From Bacillota bacterium (GTDB taxonomy: Bacteria; Bacillota; Clostridia; Christensenellales; Aristaeellaceae): a stretch of 64,000 nt of DNA. Both the position numbers and the translations under genes were made by a program. The stretch is from assembly GCA_023416585.1 (NCBI GenBank), contig JAEZHM010000131.1, forward strand, positions 62,001 through 126,000, read 5' to 3'. Under the pieces are notes generated by a model. It ran no database searches, was not told the DNA's origin, and saw nothing but the letters and a program-made list of their open reading frames with translations. Positions 23,866 to 32,714 of the stretch are shown piece by piece (within the stretch, counting starts at the first letter, position 1; each line of letters begins with the position of its first letter).

Positions 23866-24579
23866 TCAAAGTAGTCTGAATAAACGTAATACACCCAAAA
23901 GAATCATAACGGCACCGGCCACCTTTCGGATGAATACCTGATGGGTACGCAAAAAGGTAAGCATGCTCCCAAGCCTTGCATAAAGCGCCATGAATAAAAG
24001 GAAGGGAACGGTCAGGCCCAGGGAATATACAGCCAAAAGCCACATGCCGCGTACAGCGGTGCTCCCCTCAGTGGCAGCCATAAGCAGCACGTTGAACAGG
24101 AAAGGGGAGGTACAGGAAAGCCAGGAGACGGCTAATAGGATGCCCAGGAGCATCATTTTCACAAAACCGCCAGAGGCCAGCTTTCCGGCATCGGTATTAA
24201 CGGAAAACAGATGAAGGCCTGGCACTACGTCCAGCATCATCAGGCCAAATAGGATCATCAATACGCCGCCTATGTAAGGAAAGGCGTTTCGGTATTGCTG
24301 CAAAAGGTTTCCCAGCGCCCCGGCCCCTGCCCCCAGTACCATGAAGAAGGGGATGAAACCCAATATGAAGCCCAGCATGCGCAAAAGAACCTGCCTGCGT
24401 GCGCCAGGGCCGCGCTCACCTAATGGCCCTTCACCCAATAGATACACGCCATATACCGGCAGCATAGGCAGTATGCAGGGCGACAAAAAGGCCAGGAAAC
24501 CGTTCAGCAGCGCCGACCAGACGGTATAGTCCAACTGAATCAATTGAGGTGCGGTACTAAAATCAAAACCAGAGGGCAA
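23866..24579 (-). CDS. CcdA-type thiol-disulfide membrane transporter
   Basis: A 237-residue protein with six membrane segments. The two cysteines that shuttle electrons across the membrane in CcdA/DsbD are visible in LSPCILPMLPVY (about residue 35) and SWLSCTSPFLFN (about residue 160). It would pass reducing power from cytoplasmic thioredoxin to the extracytoplasmic TlpA-like lipoprotein encoded 13 bases upstream. The start is TTG at 24579, seven bases after AAGGAGGG, with no better ATG. The two genes are clearly one operon. Confidence 0.92.
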   Translation of the reverse strand: MPSGFDFSTAPQLIQLDYTVWSALLNGFLAFLSPCILPMLPVYGVYLLGEGPLGERGPGARRQVLLRMLGFILGFIPFFMVLGAGAGALGNLLQQYRNAFPYIGGVLMILFGLMMLDVVPGLHLFSVNTDAGKLASGGFVKMMLLGILLAVSWLSCTSPFLFNVLLMAATEGSTAVRGMWLLAVYSLGLTVPFLLFMALYARLGSMLTFLRTHQVFIRKVAGAVMILLGVLRLFRLL

Positions 24580-24592
24580 TGCAATTCCCTCC

Positions 24593-25177
24593 TTACGGCG
24601 TGATAGGCGTTTGGATACCCGCCATTTGAAGAGCCGTCTCCATCATTTCATAGGTCAAGCCGCCGCTCTGGTACGCAGCTAGATACCCATCTTTATCGAT
24701 GAACACGGAAAGAGGATAGCCCTCCAATTGATAAAAGCTGGTGAGTAAAAAATCTTTATCCTCTACCATGCGCAGGGAATCTAGGCCATTGTCTTTGAGA
24801 TATTTTTTTGCAGCATCCTCCGTATCTCTGTCCGGAACATGGATGAGCACCACGGCAAGCTCTTCACCATAGGTTTGCTGCAGTTTTAATATGTCGGGCA
24901 GCTCCTCCTTGCAGGGCGGGCACCAACTGGTGAAGAAATTCAGGTAAACTACTTTCCCCTTCAGATCGCTGAAGGTCATGGGGCTGCCATCTATTTCGTT
25001 AAGCAGATAGGGCATGCCCTTTTCATTGGTGGGAGGGGGTGTAGGCAATGCAGGCTGCTGGGTGGCGGTGGGTTCTATCGCGGGAGTGGGTGATGCTTTT
25101 TCCGCCGTGGCACAGCCTGTTAAAACGAACACTAGCGCAAGCATAAGGGCGGTAAGGCGAAGGCGGGGGTGATGCAT
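24593..25177 (-). CDS. TlpA/ResA-like thioredoxin-fold lipoprotein
   Basis: A 194-residue lipoprotein: signal peptide with lipobox LTGC (Cys22), a linker rich in proline and threonine, then a thioredoxin fold with the active site FFTSWCPPCKEELP and the cis-proline region YPLSVFIDKDG. It sits outside the membrane and would reduce or exchange disulfides using electrons from the CcdA protein encoded just downstream. The context gives no cytochrome c genes, so a general role in thiol repair or oxidative-stress defence is more likely than cytochrome maturation. An extended -10 box is at 25225-25233. Confidence 0.93.
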   Translation of the reverse strand: MHHPRLRLTALMLALVFVLTGCATAEKASPTPAIEPTATQQPALPTPPPTNEKGMPYLLNEIDGSPMTFSDLKGKVVYLNFFTSWCPPCKEELPDILKLQQTYGEELAVVLIHVPDRDTEDAAKKYLKDNGLDSLRMVEDKDFLLTSFYQLEGYPLSVFIDKDGYLAAYQSGGLTYEMMETALQMAGIQTPITP

Positions 25178-25224
25178 AGGGATACCTCCTTTTTCGTCGG
25201 GGAACTGTATAATAGTATGTAGAC

Positions 25225-25233
25225 ATTATACCA
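25225..25233 (-). promoter_or_regulatory. Extended -10 promoter for tlpA-ccdA
   Basis: On the minus strand TGGTATAAT, a TG-extended -10 box, stands about 50 bp before the tlpA start. No clear -35 is needed or seen. Confidence 0.6.
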
Positions 25234-25511
25234 AAAAAGAATGAAGCCCGAAACGGGGAACGGTTGCCATAAGGCGTTACCCCATGCGATGCGCGCAGTT
25301 TTTACAAGTGAAAACGGCACGCGTATCGCTTTTTTGTATTGCACGTTCAGCTTATAGGATCTTCTGATATCTTTCAGTGACTTATGCACATTCAAACGAA
25401 AAGTCAGTAAACAGCATTGCTCTCTTATTGGAGCTATTATGGAGTAATAAAATGATGTTCATTTCCCGGACGAATTCTCTTGAATAAATCTTGCATTTTT
25501 CGTGGGAATAC
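25234..25511. other. Intergenic stretch upstream of guaA
   Basis: About 280 bp without a credible gene. I checked for a guanine or PRPP riboswitch because guaA follows and found no aptamer. A weak promoter (TTGCAG 25512-25517, 17 bp, CAGAAT 25535-25540) lies at its right edge, followed by a short leader in which CCGGGG and CCTCCGG can pair. Confidence 0.5.
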
Positions 25512-25606
25512 TTGCAGAAGGTGCGGTTTTGTGGCAGAATAGGAAAGTCCATTAAACCGGGGGACAAACCTCCGGATTTCCTTGATATGTAAGGAGGTCG
25601 GCCCCC

Positions 25607-27151
25607 ATGCAAACGACCCAATGCGTGGTGATACTGGACTTTGGCGGCCAGTACACCCAATTGATCGCCCGGCGTGTGCGGGAGAACAGCGTTTATTCCG
25701 AGGTAGTCCCATATACTGCGTCCCTCCGGCAGATTGAAGAATTCAAGCCGGTGGGCATTATTTTAAGTGGCGGTCCCGCAAGCGTATTGGATGAGGATGC
25801 CCCACGCTGCGACAAAGGCATATTTGAATTAGGTGTGCCGGTGCTTGGCATTTGCTATGGCATGCAGCTGATGTCCGTACTGCTTGGCGGCAAGGTTACG
25901 CGGCCCGACCAACGGGAGTATGGCCGCACCCAAGTAACCATGGACAAGCGGGACGGGTTGTTTGAAAACGCTTCTCCTGCTTCCTCCTGCTGGCTGAGCC
26001 ACACCTACCAGGTGTCTCAATTGCCGGAAGGCTTTGAATCAATAGCGCACAGCGACAACTGCCCTATTGCGGCCATGGAGCATAAACGAAAGCGCCTTTT
26101 CGGCGTGCAGTTCCACCCGGAGGTCACCCATACCCAGGAAGGATCCGTGATCCTCAAAAACTTCTTGAGAAGCATCTGCGGATGTGCAGGGGACTGGTCC
26201 ATGGAGGCATATGCCCAGATGGCTATCCGCCGCATCCAGGATCAGGTAGGCGAAAAGGGCACAGTTCTGCTCGGCCTGTCCGGCGGGGTGGATTCCTCCG
26301 TGGCGGCTGCGCTGTTATACCAGGCCATAGGCGACAGGCTTACCTGTGTTTTTGTAGACCATGGCTTCATGCGCAAGGGGGAAGCCGAGCAGGTGGTGGA
26401 GGTTTTCAGCAAAACCTTCCCTGTGCATCTTGTTCACGCAAACGCCAGTGAGCGCTTCTTTAAAGACCTGGAAGGTGTCGCGGATCCGGAGAGCAAGCGC
26501 AAGATTATCGGCCGCGACTTCGTGGAGGTCTTTAAGGAAGAGGCGCAAAAGCTTGGCAAGCTGGACCACTTCGCGCAGGGCACCATCTATCCCGATGTGA
26601 TCGAAAGCGGCAGCGTGAAGGGCAGCGCGGTGATCAAAAGCCACCACAACGTGGGCGGATTGCCGGCACAGCTGGGCTTTACCAGCCTGGTGGAGCCGCT
26701 GCGCATGCTGTTCAAGGATGAAGTGCGCAAACTGGGTATGACCTTGGGATTGCCGGAAGATCTGGTTCTTAGGCAGCCCTTCCCAGGTCCGGGCCTGGCC
26801 ATCCGCGTGATAGGCGATGTGACGCCGGAGAAGGTGCATATCGTACGGGAAAGCGATGCGATCCTCCGCCAGGAAATAGCCGGTGCGGGCCTTCATAGAA
26901 GCATCCATCAGTATTTCACGGTGCTGACCGGCGTGCGCTCCGTTGGCGTCATGGGGGATGAGCGCACCTATGACTATACCGTGGCCCTTCGGGCTGTGAC
27001 CACTGATGATTTTATGACCGCCGACTGGGCGCGCATCCCCTATGATGTAGTTGCGCGCATCAGCGAGCGGATCGTTAACGAAGTGCCCCATGTGAATCGC
27101 GTGGTCCTTGATGTGACCACCAAGCCCCCGGCCTCCATAGAATGGGAATGA
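25607..27151 (+). CDS. guaA: GMP synthase (glutamine-hydrolysing)
   Basis: A 514-residue enzyme that converts XMP to GMP with glutamine and ATP. The N-terminal glutaminase has GGQYTQLIARRVRE, LSGGPASV and the nucleophile loop GICYGMQL (Cys83), then FHPEVTHT for the catalytic histidine and glutamate. The synthetase has the PP-loop LSGGVDSSVAA near residue 226 and the C-terminal dimerisation domain ending in VVLDVTTKPPASIEWE. Length is as usual. TAAGGAGG precedes ATG 25607. lysA follows after 30 bases, so the two may share a transcript despite unrelated roles. Confidence 0.97.
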   Translation: MQTTQCVVILDFGGQYTQLIARRVRENSVYSEVVPYTASLRQIEEFKPVGIILSGGPASVLDEDAPRCDKGIFELGVPVLGICYGMQLMSVLLGGKVTRPDQREYGRTQVTMDKRDGLFENASPASSCWLSHTYQVSQLPEGFESIAHSDNCPIAAMEHKRKRLFGVQFHPEVTHTQEGSVILKNFLRSICGCAGDWSMEAYAQMAIRRIQDQVGEKGTVLLGLSGGVDSSVAAALLYQAIGDRLTCVFVDHGFMRKGEAEQVVEVFSKTFPVHLVHANASERFFKDLEGVADPESKRKIIGRDFVEVFKEEAQKLGKLDHFAQGTIYPDVIESGSVKGSAVIKSHHNVGGLPAQLGFTSLVEPLRMLFKDEVRKLGMTLGLPEDLVLRQPFPGPGLAIRVIGDVTPEKVHIVRESDAILRQEIAGAGLHRSIHQYFTVLTGVRSVGVMGDERTYDYTVALRAVTTDDFMTADWARIPYDVVARISERIVNEVPHVNRVVLDVTTKPPASIEWE

Positions 27152-27181
27152 TCCCTTTGCATAGGAAGGAGCATAGTCCCC

Positions 27182-28447
27182 ATGCCTAATTTTGCTTTAA
27201 GCGATGATGTTTTTTTACGTGCGGCGAAGGAGTTTCAAACGCCTTTTCACCTGTACGATGAACAGGGTATACGCAATACAGCCAGGGCGCTGAAGGAGGC
27301 CTTCTCCTGGTGCCCCGACTATCAGGAATATTTCGCCGTCAAGGCGCTGCCCAATCCTACCATCCTTCGCATATTGAAGGAAGAAGGCTGCGGCATGGAC
27401 TGCTCCTCCATGACGGAACTGATGCTGTCGGAGGCTGTGGGCATTACGGGCGGGGATATCATGTTCAGCGCCAACGCCATGCCCCCGGAGGAGTTTGACT
27501 ACGCCAGGAAGCTTAACGCTTTTATCAATCTGGACGATATTACCCATATCGACGTATTAAAAGAGCATGGCGGTATTCCCGAATGCATCTGCTGCCGCTA
27601 CAATCCCGGCGGGGATTTTGCCATCGGCAATACCATTATGGGCAACCCGGGCGAAGCCAAATACGGCTTCACCCGGGAGCAGATGACCGAGGGGCTGATT
27701 AAGCTCAGGGAGCTTGGCGCCAAATCCTTTGGTATTCATGCTTTCCTGTCTAGCAATACCACCGACAACAGCTATTATCCGGGCCTTGCCAGGCTGCTGT
27801 TTCAAGTGGCGGCGGAGCTTCAGGCCGAAACGGGGCTTTCATTGGCCTTTGTCAATCTGTCTGGCGGCGTAGGCATCCCCTACAGGCCGGGCGAGGCGGA
27901 AGCGGATATTATGGCTGTCGGCCGGGGCGTGAAAGAAGCCTATGAAGCGGTGCTCACCGCCGCCGGCATCCGCAACGTGGCTATCAAGACGGAGCTGGGC
28001 CGCTATATGACCGGCCCCCACGGCTGGCTTGTGACCACAGCTACCAGCCACAAGGATACCTACCGCCATTATATCGGCGTGGACGCCTGCGCCGCAAACC
28101 TGATGCGGCCGGCCATGTACGGCGCGTACCATCACATTCACGTGGCGGGCAAGCGGGATCTTAAGGAAGATCACGTGTACGATGTGACCGGTTCCCTGTG
28201 CGAGAACAATGATAAGTTTGCCATCCACCGCCCGCTGCCCAAAATTGATATGGGCGACGTCGTGATCATCCACGATACCGGCGCCCACGGCTTTTCCATG
28301 GGTTACAACTACAACGGCAAGCTGCGCAGTGCTGAAGTGCTCTACAAGGCAGACGGCGCCTTCCAATTGATCCGCCGGGCCGAAACTGCGAAAGATTACT
28401 TTGCCACACTGGATATCGATCCTGTGGCTCCCAAGCTGGGCCTGTGA
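27182..28447 (+). CDS. lysA: Diaminopimelate decarboxylase
   Basis: A 421-residue PLP enzyme of the alanine-racemase fold. AVKALPNP carries the PLP lysine, NLSGGVGIPY is the phosphate-binding glycine loop, and SLCENNDKFA supplies the active-site cysteine of the partner subunit. It makes lysine from meso-diaminopimelate. The substrate-specificity helix differs somewhat from textbook LysA (CENND instead of CESGD), so a related group IV decarboxylase such as carboxynorspermidine decarboxylase cannot be fully excluded. AAGGAGC precedes ATG 27182. Several hairpins follow the stop. Confidence 0.85.
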   Translation: MPNFALSDDVFLRAAKEFQTPFHLYDEQGIRNTARALKEAFSWCPDYQEYFAVKALPNPTILRILKEEGCGMDCSSMTELMLSEAVGITGGDIMFSANAMPPEEFDYARKLNAFINLDDITHIDVLKEHGGIPECICCRYNPGGDFAIGNTIMGNPGEAKYGFTREQMTEGLIKLRELGAKSFGIHAFLSSNTTDNSYYPGLARLLFQVAAELQAETGLSLAFVNLSGGVGIPYRPGEAEADIMAVGRGVKEAYEAVLTAAGIRNVAIKTELGRYMTGPHGWLVTTATSHKDTYRHYIGVDACAANLMRPAMYGAYHHIHVAGKRDLKEDHVYDVTGSLCENNDKFAIHRPLPKIDMGDVVIIHDTGAHGFSMGYNYNGKLRSAEVLYKADGAFQLIRRAETAKDYFATLDIDPVAPKLGL

Positions 28448-28567
28448 CCAGGGGCTTTGCCCCTGGACCCCATTCAAGGGATAGAACCCCTTGAAAATCC
28501 CGTATTTCTGTATGTATGAAAAGTATTCACCTCCTCCGCTTCGGTGATAGAAACGGAAGGGGTTTTT
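28448..28567 (+). terminator. Hairpin series and terminator after lysA
   Basis: Three hairpins in a row: CCAGGGGC/GCCCCTGG (28448-28466), TTCAAGGG/CCCTTGAA (28473-28495), and an imperfect CACCTCCTCCG...CGGAAGGGG stem ending in T6 at about 28530-28567. The last is the likely true terminator; the first two are of a kind scattered widely after bacterial genes. Confidence 0.65.
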
Positions 28568-28600
28568 TCATAATAATAAATAAAAATTATCCAACCCCTA

Positions 28601-28631
28601 TTGACTCTTTGGTTACCCCAGGCTTTATGAT
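28601..28631 (+). promoter_or_regulatory. MerR-type promoter with 19-bp spacer
   Basis: TTGACT (28601-28606) and TATGAT (28626-28631) are 19 bp apart. Over-long spacers like this are typical of promoters that MerR proteins activate by twisting the DNA. The MerR gene starts 49 bp downstream, so self-regulation is likely. Confidence 0.6.
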
Positions 28632-28680
28632 GTATAAAGACGGCAGGGGTGCACACCTGTAAAGTCTGCGGGAGGGACGT

Positions 28681-29508
28681 ATGTTCAAAATCGGCCAGTT
28701 TTCCAAGCTGTGCGGGCTGCCGGTAGAGACGCTGTACCACTATGAGTACATGAAGCTCTTGGCGCCGGTCCGGATCGATCAGTTTTCCGGATACCGGTAC
28801 TATGAGGCGCAGCAGTTGATTACCGTCCATAAAATCCTTGCACTCAAGGATGCGGGATGCTCGCTCAATGAAATTGCGCAAATCCTTCAAAAAGAGCCAT
28901 CCACCTCGATCCTTGTGGATCTTCTTTCTGAAAAGGCGATGTCCCTGGAAAATCTGCTCCAAGCGGAAATCCGCAGGCTTGAACGTCTCCATACAAACAT
29001 CTTTTTGTTAAAGAATGGAGGCATACCTGTCATGAATGAAATAGCAGTAAAGCGTGTGGAACCGATAGTGGCAGCATCGGTTCGTAAATCCTTTCACAAG
29101 AGCCGGTTCGATGCGGAGCTTGAAATCATGTGGCACGATGTAAATGAATGCATCGAAAAATCCGGCGGCAAGCGCACCATTCCCTGCATGATGATCTATC
29201 ACACCGGCTGGTGGAACATAGGCGCAGACGAACATCTGAACGTGGAAGTAGTGGAACCTATCACATCTTCCATAGCCGGCAGCGATACGGTAAAGGTCAG
29301 CACGCTGCCGGAGGTTGAAAAAATGGCCTGTATCGTTCACAAGGGCCCATTTGACACCATGTGGAAAACGTCGGAGGCGCTATTTGCCTGGATCAAGGAA
29401 AATGGGTACAAGGTTTCCGGTCCGGTCCGGGAGATATACCATAAAGGGGAATGGTCAACCGATGACCCTAATGAATATATCACCGAATTGCAGGCTCCGG
29501 TGCAATAG
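28681..29508 (+). CDS. MerR-family regulator with GyrI-like ligand domain (BmrR type)
   Basis: A 275-residue protein. Residues 1-70 are a MerR winged helix (FKIGQFSKLCGLPVETLYHY, SGYRYYEAQQL), a coiled coil follows, and residues about 125-275 form a GyrI-like effector-binding domain (CMMIYHTGWWNIGADEHLNV, ending REIYHKGEWSTDDPNEYITE). This is the BmrR layout, in which the C-terminal domain binds hydrophobic or cationic compounds and the regulator switches on a transporter or its own gene. No transporter is adjacent, so only self-regulation is suggested by the 19-bp-spacer promoter upstream. Confidence 0.92.
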   Translation: MFKIGQFSKLCGLPVETLYHYEYMKLLAPVRIDQFSGYRYYEAQQLITVHKILALKDAGCSLNEIAQILQKEPSTSILVDLLSEKAMSLENLLQAEIRRLERLHTNIFLLKNGGIPVMNEIAVKRVEPIVAASVRKSFHKSRFDAELEIMWHDVNECIEKSGGKRTIPCMMIYHTGWWNIGADEHLNVEVVEPITSSIAGSDTVKVSTLPEVEKMACIVHKGPFDTMWKTSEALFAWIKENGYKVSGPVREIYHKGEWSTDDPNEYITELQAPVQ

Positions 29509-29546
29509 GGGATACTCTTAAAAAGGCAAAACCGCATCATGATATG

Positions 29547-29584
29547 CAGCCCCTTCCGGCTCATTTTCGAACCGGAAGGGGCTG
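29547..29584. terminator. Bidirectional terminator between merR and the DUF4179 gene
   Basis: A perfect 13-bp stem CAGCCCCTTCCGG/CCGGAAGGGGCTG with a 12-base loop, between convergent genes. Confidence 0.8.
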
Positions 29585-29601
29585 TTCATAAATGCTTCAG
29601 T

Positions 29602-30813
29602 TTACTCTTCTTTGAGTTTGATTACGATTCTCTTGACAGCGTCAGGTTTGCCGTCCGCACCAGGAACAGCCAGGATCATCTCTGACGGCCATGTTTCAGG
29701 TGGAATGAAGCGCATCATAATGGCGGTGGGCGGCGCGTTGATCCCATTTGAACAGTCAAAAGAAGAGGATGGAGGTTGGCTAATTGCCGTGCCATCCACG
29801 GTGTACAGCTTTGCATCCACACCCCATGTAAAGGAATCTGTCTTTGTTTTGACCGGGTCCTCCCCAGAAACATCCAGGTGGATAGAGCCTGCAATCGGCG
29901 TGAAGGTGGCTTCCGTCATGGCAAGGTGCAAGCCGTCTGCCGTCACTTCTGCAGGGATAGCGGTACGGATATGCTTTTTCGCTTCCGCTGCGTTTTATGT
30001 AAATTGCAGTTCTGGAGGTACGACAGACTTAATCCTTGTACCGGAAACATCCTTGCCCAGCGGCAGGCCTACGGTGAAATCACCTTCCGGATTTACATCC
30101 TGCTCTTTCATCAGTGCCTGGAAGTAGAACAAAAGCTCGCCGTTTTGTTCTCCCGGGTTTTCGCCGCAGTCGGACAAGAACACATCGCCTCCGTTCACAA
30201 CCACCCAGTCGCAGATGGTACCCAGGTTATCCTTGGCTGCCGCATCAGAAAGAAGTCTTTCATCCCTCGTAGTGGGTATGTAAGGCCGTGTTGCATTTTT
30301 ATCCCGCACGGAGTAAACCACACGCAGTTCCAGGCCATCGTAGGCGGCTTCGAGGATCGTGATATCCACATGCTCTTTTTGTATGCTGCCAAGCCCCGTC
30401 TTTACCAGCCCGGCAGCATCCTCCTGCACATAGGCGTTGGGCGTGCCCTGGCCCCACAGGAATGAGAAAACCTGGGGTGACAGCGCTGCTGCAAGACCTG
30501 CGGCAGCCAGGACCAACATGAGCACCATGGCCAGCACAAGCCCCGTCCGCTTTCTTACAGCTTTCCGCTGTTTTTCCATCTGATGAATGTCTTTAGATAT
30601 CATGTTCCAAACCCTCCTTTCAGTATCGGAGGCGGATACATCATCCATAGCCAAGGCGGCGGCGCATTCCTTCATCAGCCCCGCATCGCGATTGCGGGCG
30701 GGCAGCAAAAGCTGTCCGTGGAGGATCAGGTCGACCTCCTGCCTGGAAAGTACGCCTTTTTTCAGCGTGGCCATGAGCCATGCCTTGTATCTGCGCCGTT
30801 TTAGGATGTTCAT
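29602..30813 (-). pseudogene. DUF4179-type anti-sigma partner, broken by an in-frame TAA
   Basis: The frame from ATG 30813 runs 272 codons to TAA (29995-29997), then continues in the same frame without another stop to 29602, and the continuation (VTADGLHLAMTEATFTPIAG onward) is clearly the second half of the same extracellular domain. Restored, it would be 403 residues: an N-terminal cytoplasmic domain with GQLLLPA, one membrane segment near residue 90 (TGLVLAMVLMLVLAAAGLAA), and a DUF4179-like outer part. GGAGG precedes the start, and the sigma-factor gene ends 34 bases upstream, so the two formed a sigma/anti-sigma operon. Either a true nonsense mutation or a sequence error; a truncated anchored protein could still be made. 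Confidence 0.75.
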
Positions 30814-30847
30814 GGTTCAGCCTCCATATCACCTATGTTCCAAGGGT

Positions 30848-31402
30848 TTAAAAACGCAACGCAAGTATCAGAACAACTGACATAAAAATTTCAGGGTGGC
30901 TGAGTATCTTTTTGCGGATGCGGCTTGCCCGCATGCGTATGCAGGCTTCCGTCATGGAAAAGTGCTCGGCCAATTCTCTTGCGGGTACATGCTCAATGCA
31001 AAAAAGCGTGAACAGTTCCGCGTCCTCATGCCCCAAAAGTTGGGTAAGGGTTTCGTGCCTTAAATTGTCGGCTGTCGCTGCAAATACTTCGTTCCCATCC
31101 GTTGAGGGTGTTTGCGGCAGCTGCTCGCCGTCCAGGGAAAATGCGATATGCTTTTGCTCCCTGCGCCACTTGCGGTAATGGGCCAGAAGCCGCTTGCGCA
31201 TAGCTTCCACCAGCCACCCGCCTGGATTCGGGTGGCATTTCAGTTTTTCGCGTTTTTTCCAGGCCAGCAGAAACACCTCATGGATCTCATCCTCGATTTT
31301 ACTTTGATATGCCGGCGAAAAGCCCGTGAAGGTTCGGCCTATATGGAGCAGCAGTTTGAAGTGATCCTGATACAGCTGTTCCAGCCAGACTTGATCTTCC
31401 AA
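30848..31402 (-). CDS. ECF-like sigma-70 family factor
   Basis: A 184-residue protein with sigma region 2 (LYQDHFKLLLHIGRTFTG ... IEDEIHEVFLLAWKKREKL, then GGWLVEAMRKRLLAHYRKWR) and region 4 (LGHEDAELFTLFCIEHVPAR, ELAEHFSMTEACIRMRASRI). It would direct RNA polymerase to a small regulon, held in check by the membrane protein encoded next. TTG at 31402 is preferred: GAGGAGGGG is eight bases before it, and the ATG at 31423 lies close to the predicted transcript start of the promoter at 31439-31466. It is closely similar in layout and wording to the sigma factor at 42033, so the window holds two paralogous systems. Confidence 0.82.
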   Translation of the reverse strand: MEDQVWLEQLYQDHFKLLLHIGRTFTGFSPAYQSKIEDEIHEVFLLAWKKREKLKCHPNPGGWLVEAMRKRLLAHYRKWRREQKHIAFSLDGEQLPQTPSTDGNEVFAATADNLRHETLTQLLGHEDAELFTLFCIEHVPARELAEHFSMTEACIRMRASRIRKKILSHPEIFMSVVLILALRF

Positions 31403-31438
31403 TCGCCGCCCCTCCTCTCGCATGTCTTGGATGGAAAC

Positions 31439-31466
31439 AGTATACACACTATCCTGTATTTGGCAA
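31439..31466 (-). promoter_or_regulatory. Promoter of the first sigma-factor operon
   Basis: On the minus strand, TTGCCA (31461-31466), a 16-bp spacer and TATACT (31439-31444). The divergent secreted-protein gene begins about 80 bp to the right. Confidence 0.65.
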
Positions 31467-31544
31467 GGACAAATTGAATGTTGCGTTTTGGCTCTTATAA
31501 GGCATATGCATGTGTACGTACACAGCGAAAGGGGATGCTGCAAT

Positions 31545-32657
31545 ATGAAAACCACACCGCGCCTGTTAATTCTGGTAATGCTTTTGGTGATCGGATATCT
31601 GCTCATCTTAACCGCAGATTCAAGGGCCGAATATGTGAACATCTCCAATTTGCAGGAAGAAGTTAAGGATGGCTGGTATGAAACATATCAGGCTTATGGC
31701 CGGACTGTGGCGGTGAATATTTCTGTGACTGTACCGGAAATAGAACAATTCCCGGTACTTAAGGTCAAGAGAACGCCTGTAGTGCCGGATGAACTGCTTG
31801 AGGGATATAAATCCTATGGCAACAGTGAAAATCATTTCTCGGCCTGCAAAATTCCTGCCTATATAAAGCCGGCGCACCAAGGTGCGGCCTGGTTCAAGAC
31901 TACTTTTGTGCTGAAGCCCGGGGAGATTGACTGGGATAAAAAGCTTACGGACGAATGCCCGCTGACGGCCAAAGAAGCCGTGGGAATCTTCGGACGGGAA
32001 CTGACGCGTTTTTTCGGCATAGCCTGGGAAGATGAGCTTCATCTTGAAGCCCTCTGGGTCAAAGGCCGCTTGTATGAATATTTCCGCAAGACCAAAACAT
32101 TTGGAGAACCTGTAAGCGAACTGGGATCATATGAATTCGCGTTCGTACAAAAACTAAAGGGCATACCTGTGCTGGTGGATGGATCACATGGATTTTCACC
32201 TACGGTGGAAGGTGAAAGGCATCCACCCTCCACTCGCGTAAGCGCGATGATTTTTACCGAAGATTATCTTAATGTCAGTGTGAGCCTGGTAAATGTTTTG
32301 GATGAGCCTTACCCTGATATCCCCCTGCTTTCCTTCAAACGGGTAAAGGCCGAGTATGAAAAGCTGATCCTTACCGGTCTTTTGCGGGAAGTGACCGACC
32401 TGTCACTGGGATACATGCTGTACCTGGATCCCGTGGAAGAAGATATTTTCTGGGCTGTGCCCGTTTGGACCCTGAACGGCATCATGTATGACGATGCCAA
32501 ATCGGAAGCGCCGCCGCCCCCGGAAGAGGGTTACGATACCCGGCCCACCCGGCGGGTGATACTTCTTGCGCAGAATGGCACAATTGTACAGGGAAATAAT
32601 GATAGCCCGTTCAGATATTATGTTCCTGTTGTTTTGACCTGGGATGAAGTGAAGTAA
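31545..32657 (+). CDS. Secreted or membrane-anchored protein of unknown function
   Basis: A 370-residue protein with an N-terminal signal or anchor (LLILVMLLVIGYLLILTAD) and a long outer domain without motifs known to me. Notable stretches are LTAKEAVGIFGRELTRFFGI and LKGIPVLVDGSHGF, and a proline-rich APPPPEEGYD near the C-terminus. It resembles the group of uncharacterised, about 400-residue Clostridial envelope proteins. AAAGGGG precedes ATG 31545. It is divergent from the sigma factor with about 140 bp between, so it is a plausible target of that sigma system. No function is assigned. Confidence 0.7.
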   Translation: MKTTPRLLILVMLLVIGYLLILTADSRAEYVNISNLQEEVKDGWYETYQAYGRTVAVNISVTVPEIEQFPVLKVKRTPVVPDELLEGYKSYGNSENHFSACKIPAYIKPAHQGAAWFKTTFVLKPGEIDWDKKLTDECPLTAKEAVGIFGRELTRFFGIAWEDELHLEALWVKGRLYEYFRKTKTFGEPVSELGSYEFAFVQKLKGIPVLVDGSHGFSPTVEGERHPPSTRVSAMIFTEDYLNVSVSLVNVLDEPYPDIPLLSFKRVKAEYEKLILTGLLREVTDLSLGYMLYLDPVEEDIFWAVPVWTLNGIMYDDAKSEAPPPPEEGYDTRPTRRVILLAQNGTIVQGNNDSPFRYYVPVVLTWDEVK

Positions 32658-32714
32658 AGACGGGAAAAGCGGCCTGATGTGATCCGTTGGGAGAATGTAC
32701 AATGAGCCCGGAGT

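Noticed and set aside
25234..25606. Purine or PRPP riboswitch ahead of guaA
   Set aside because: The conserved aptamer core is absent; only one small hairpin is seen near the ribosome-binding site.
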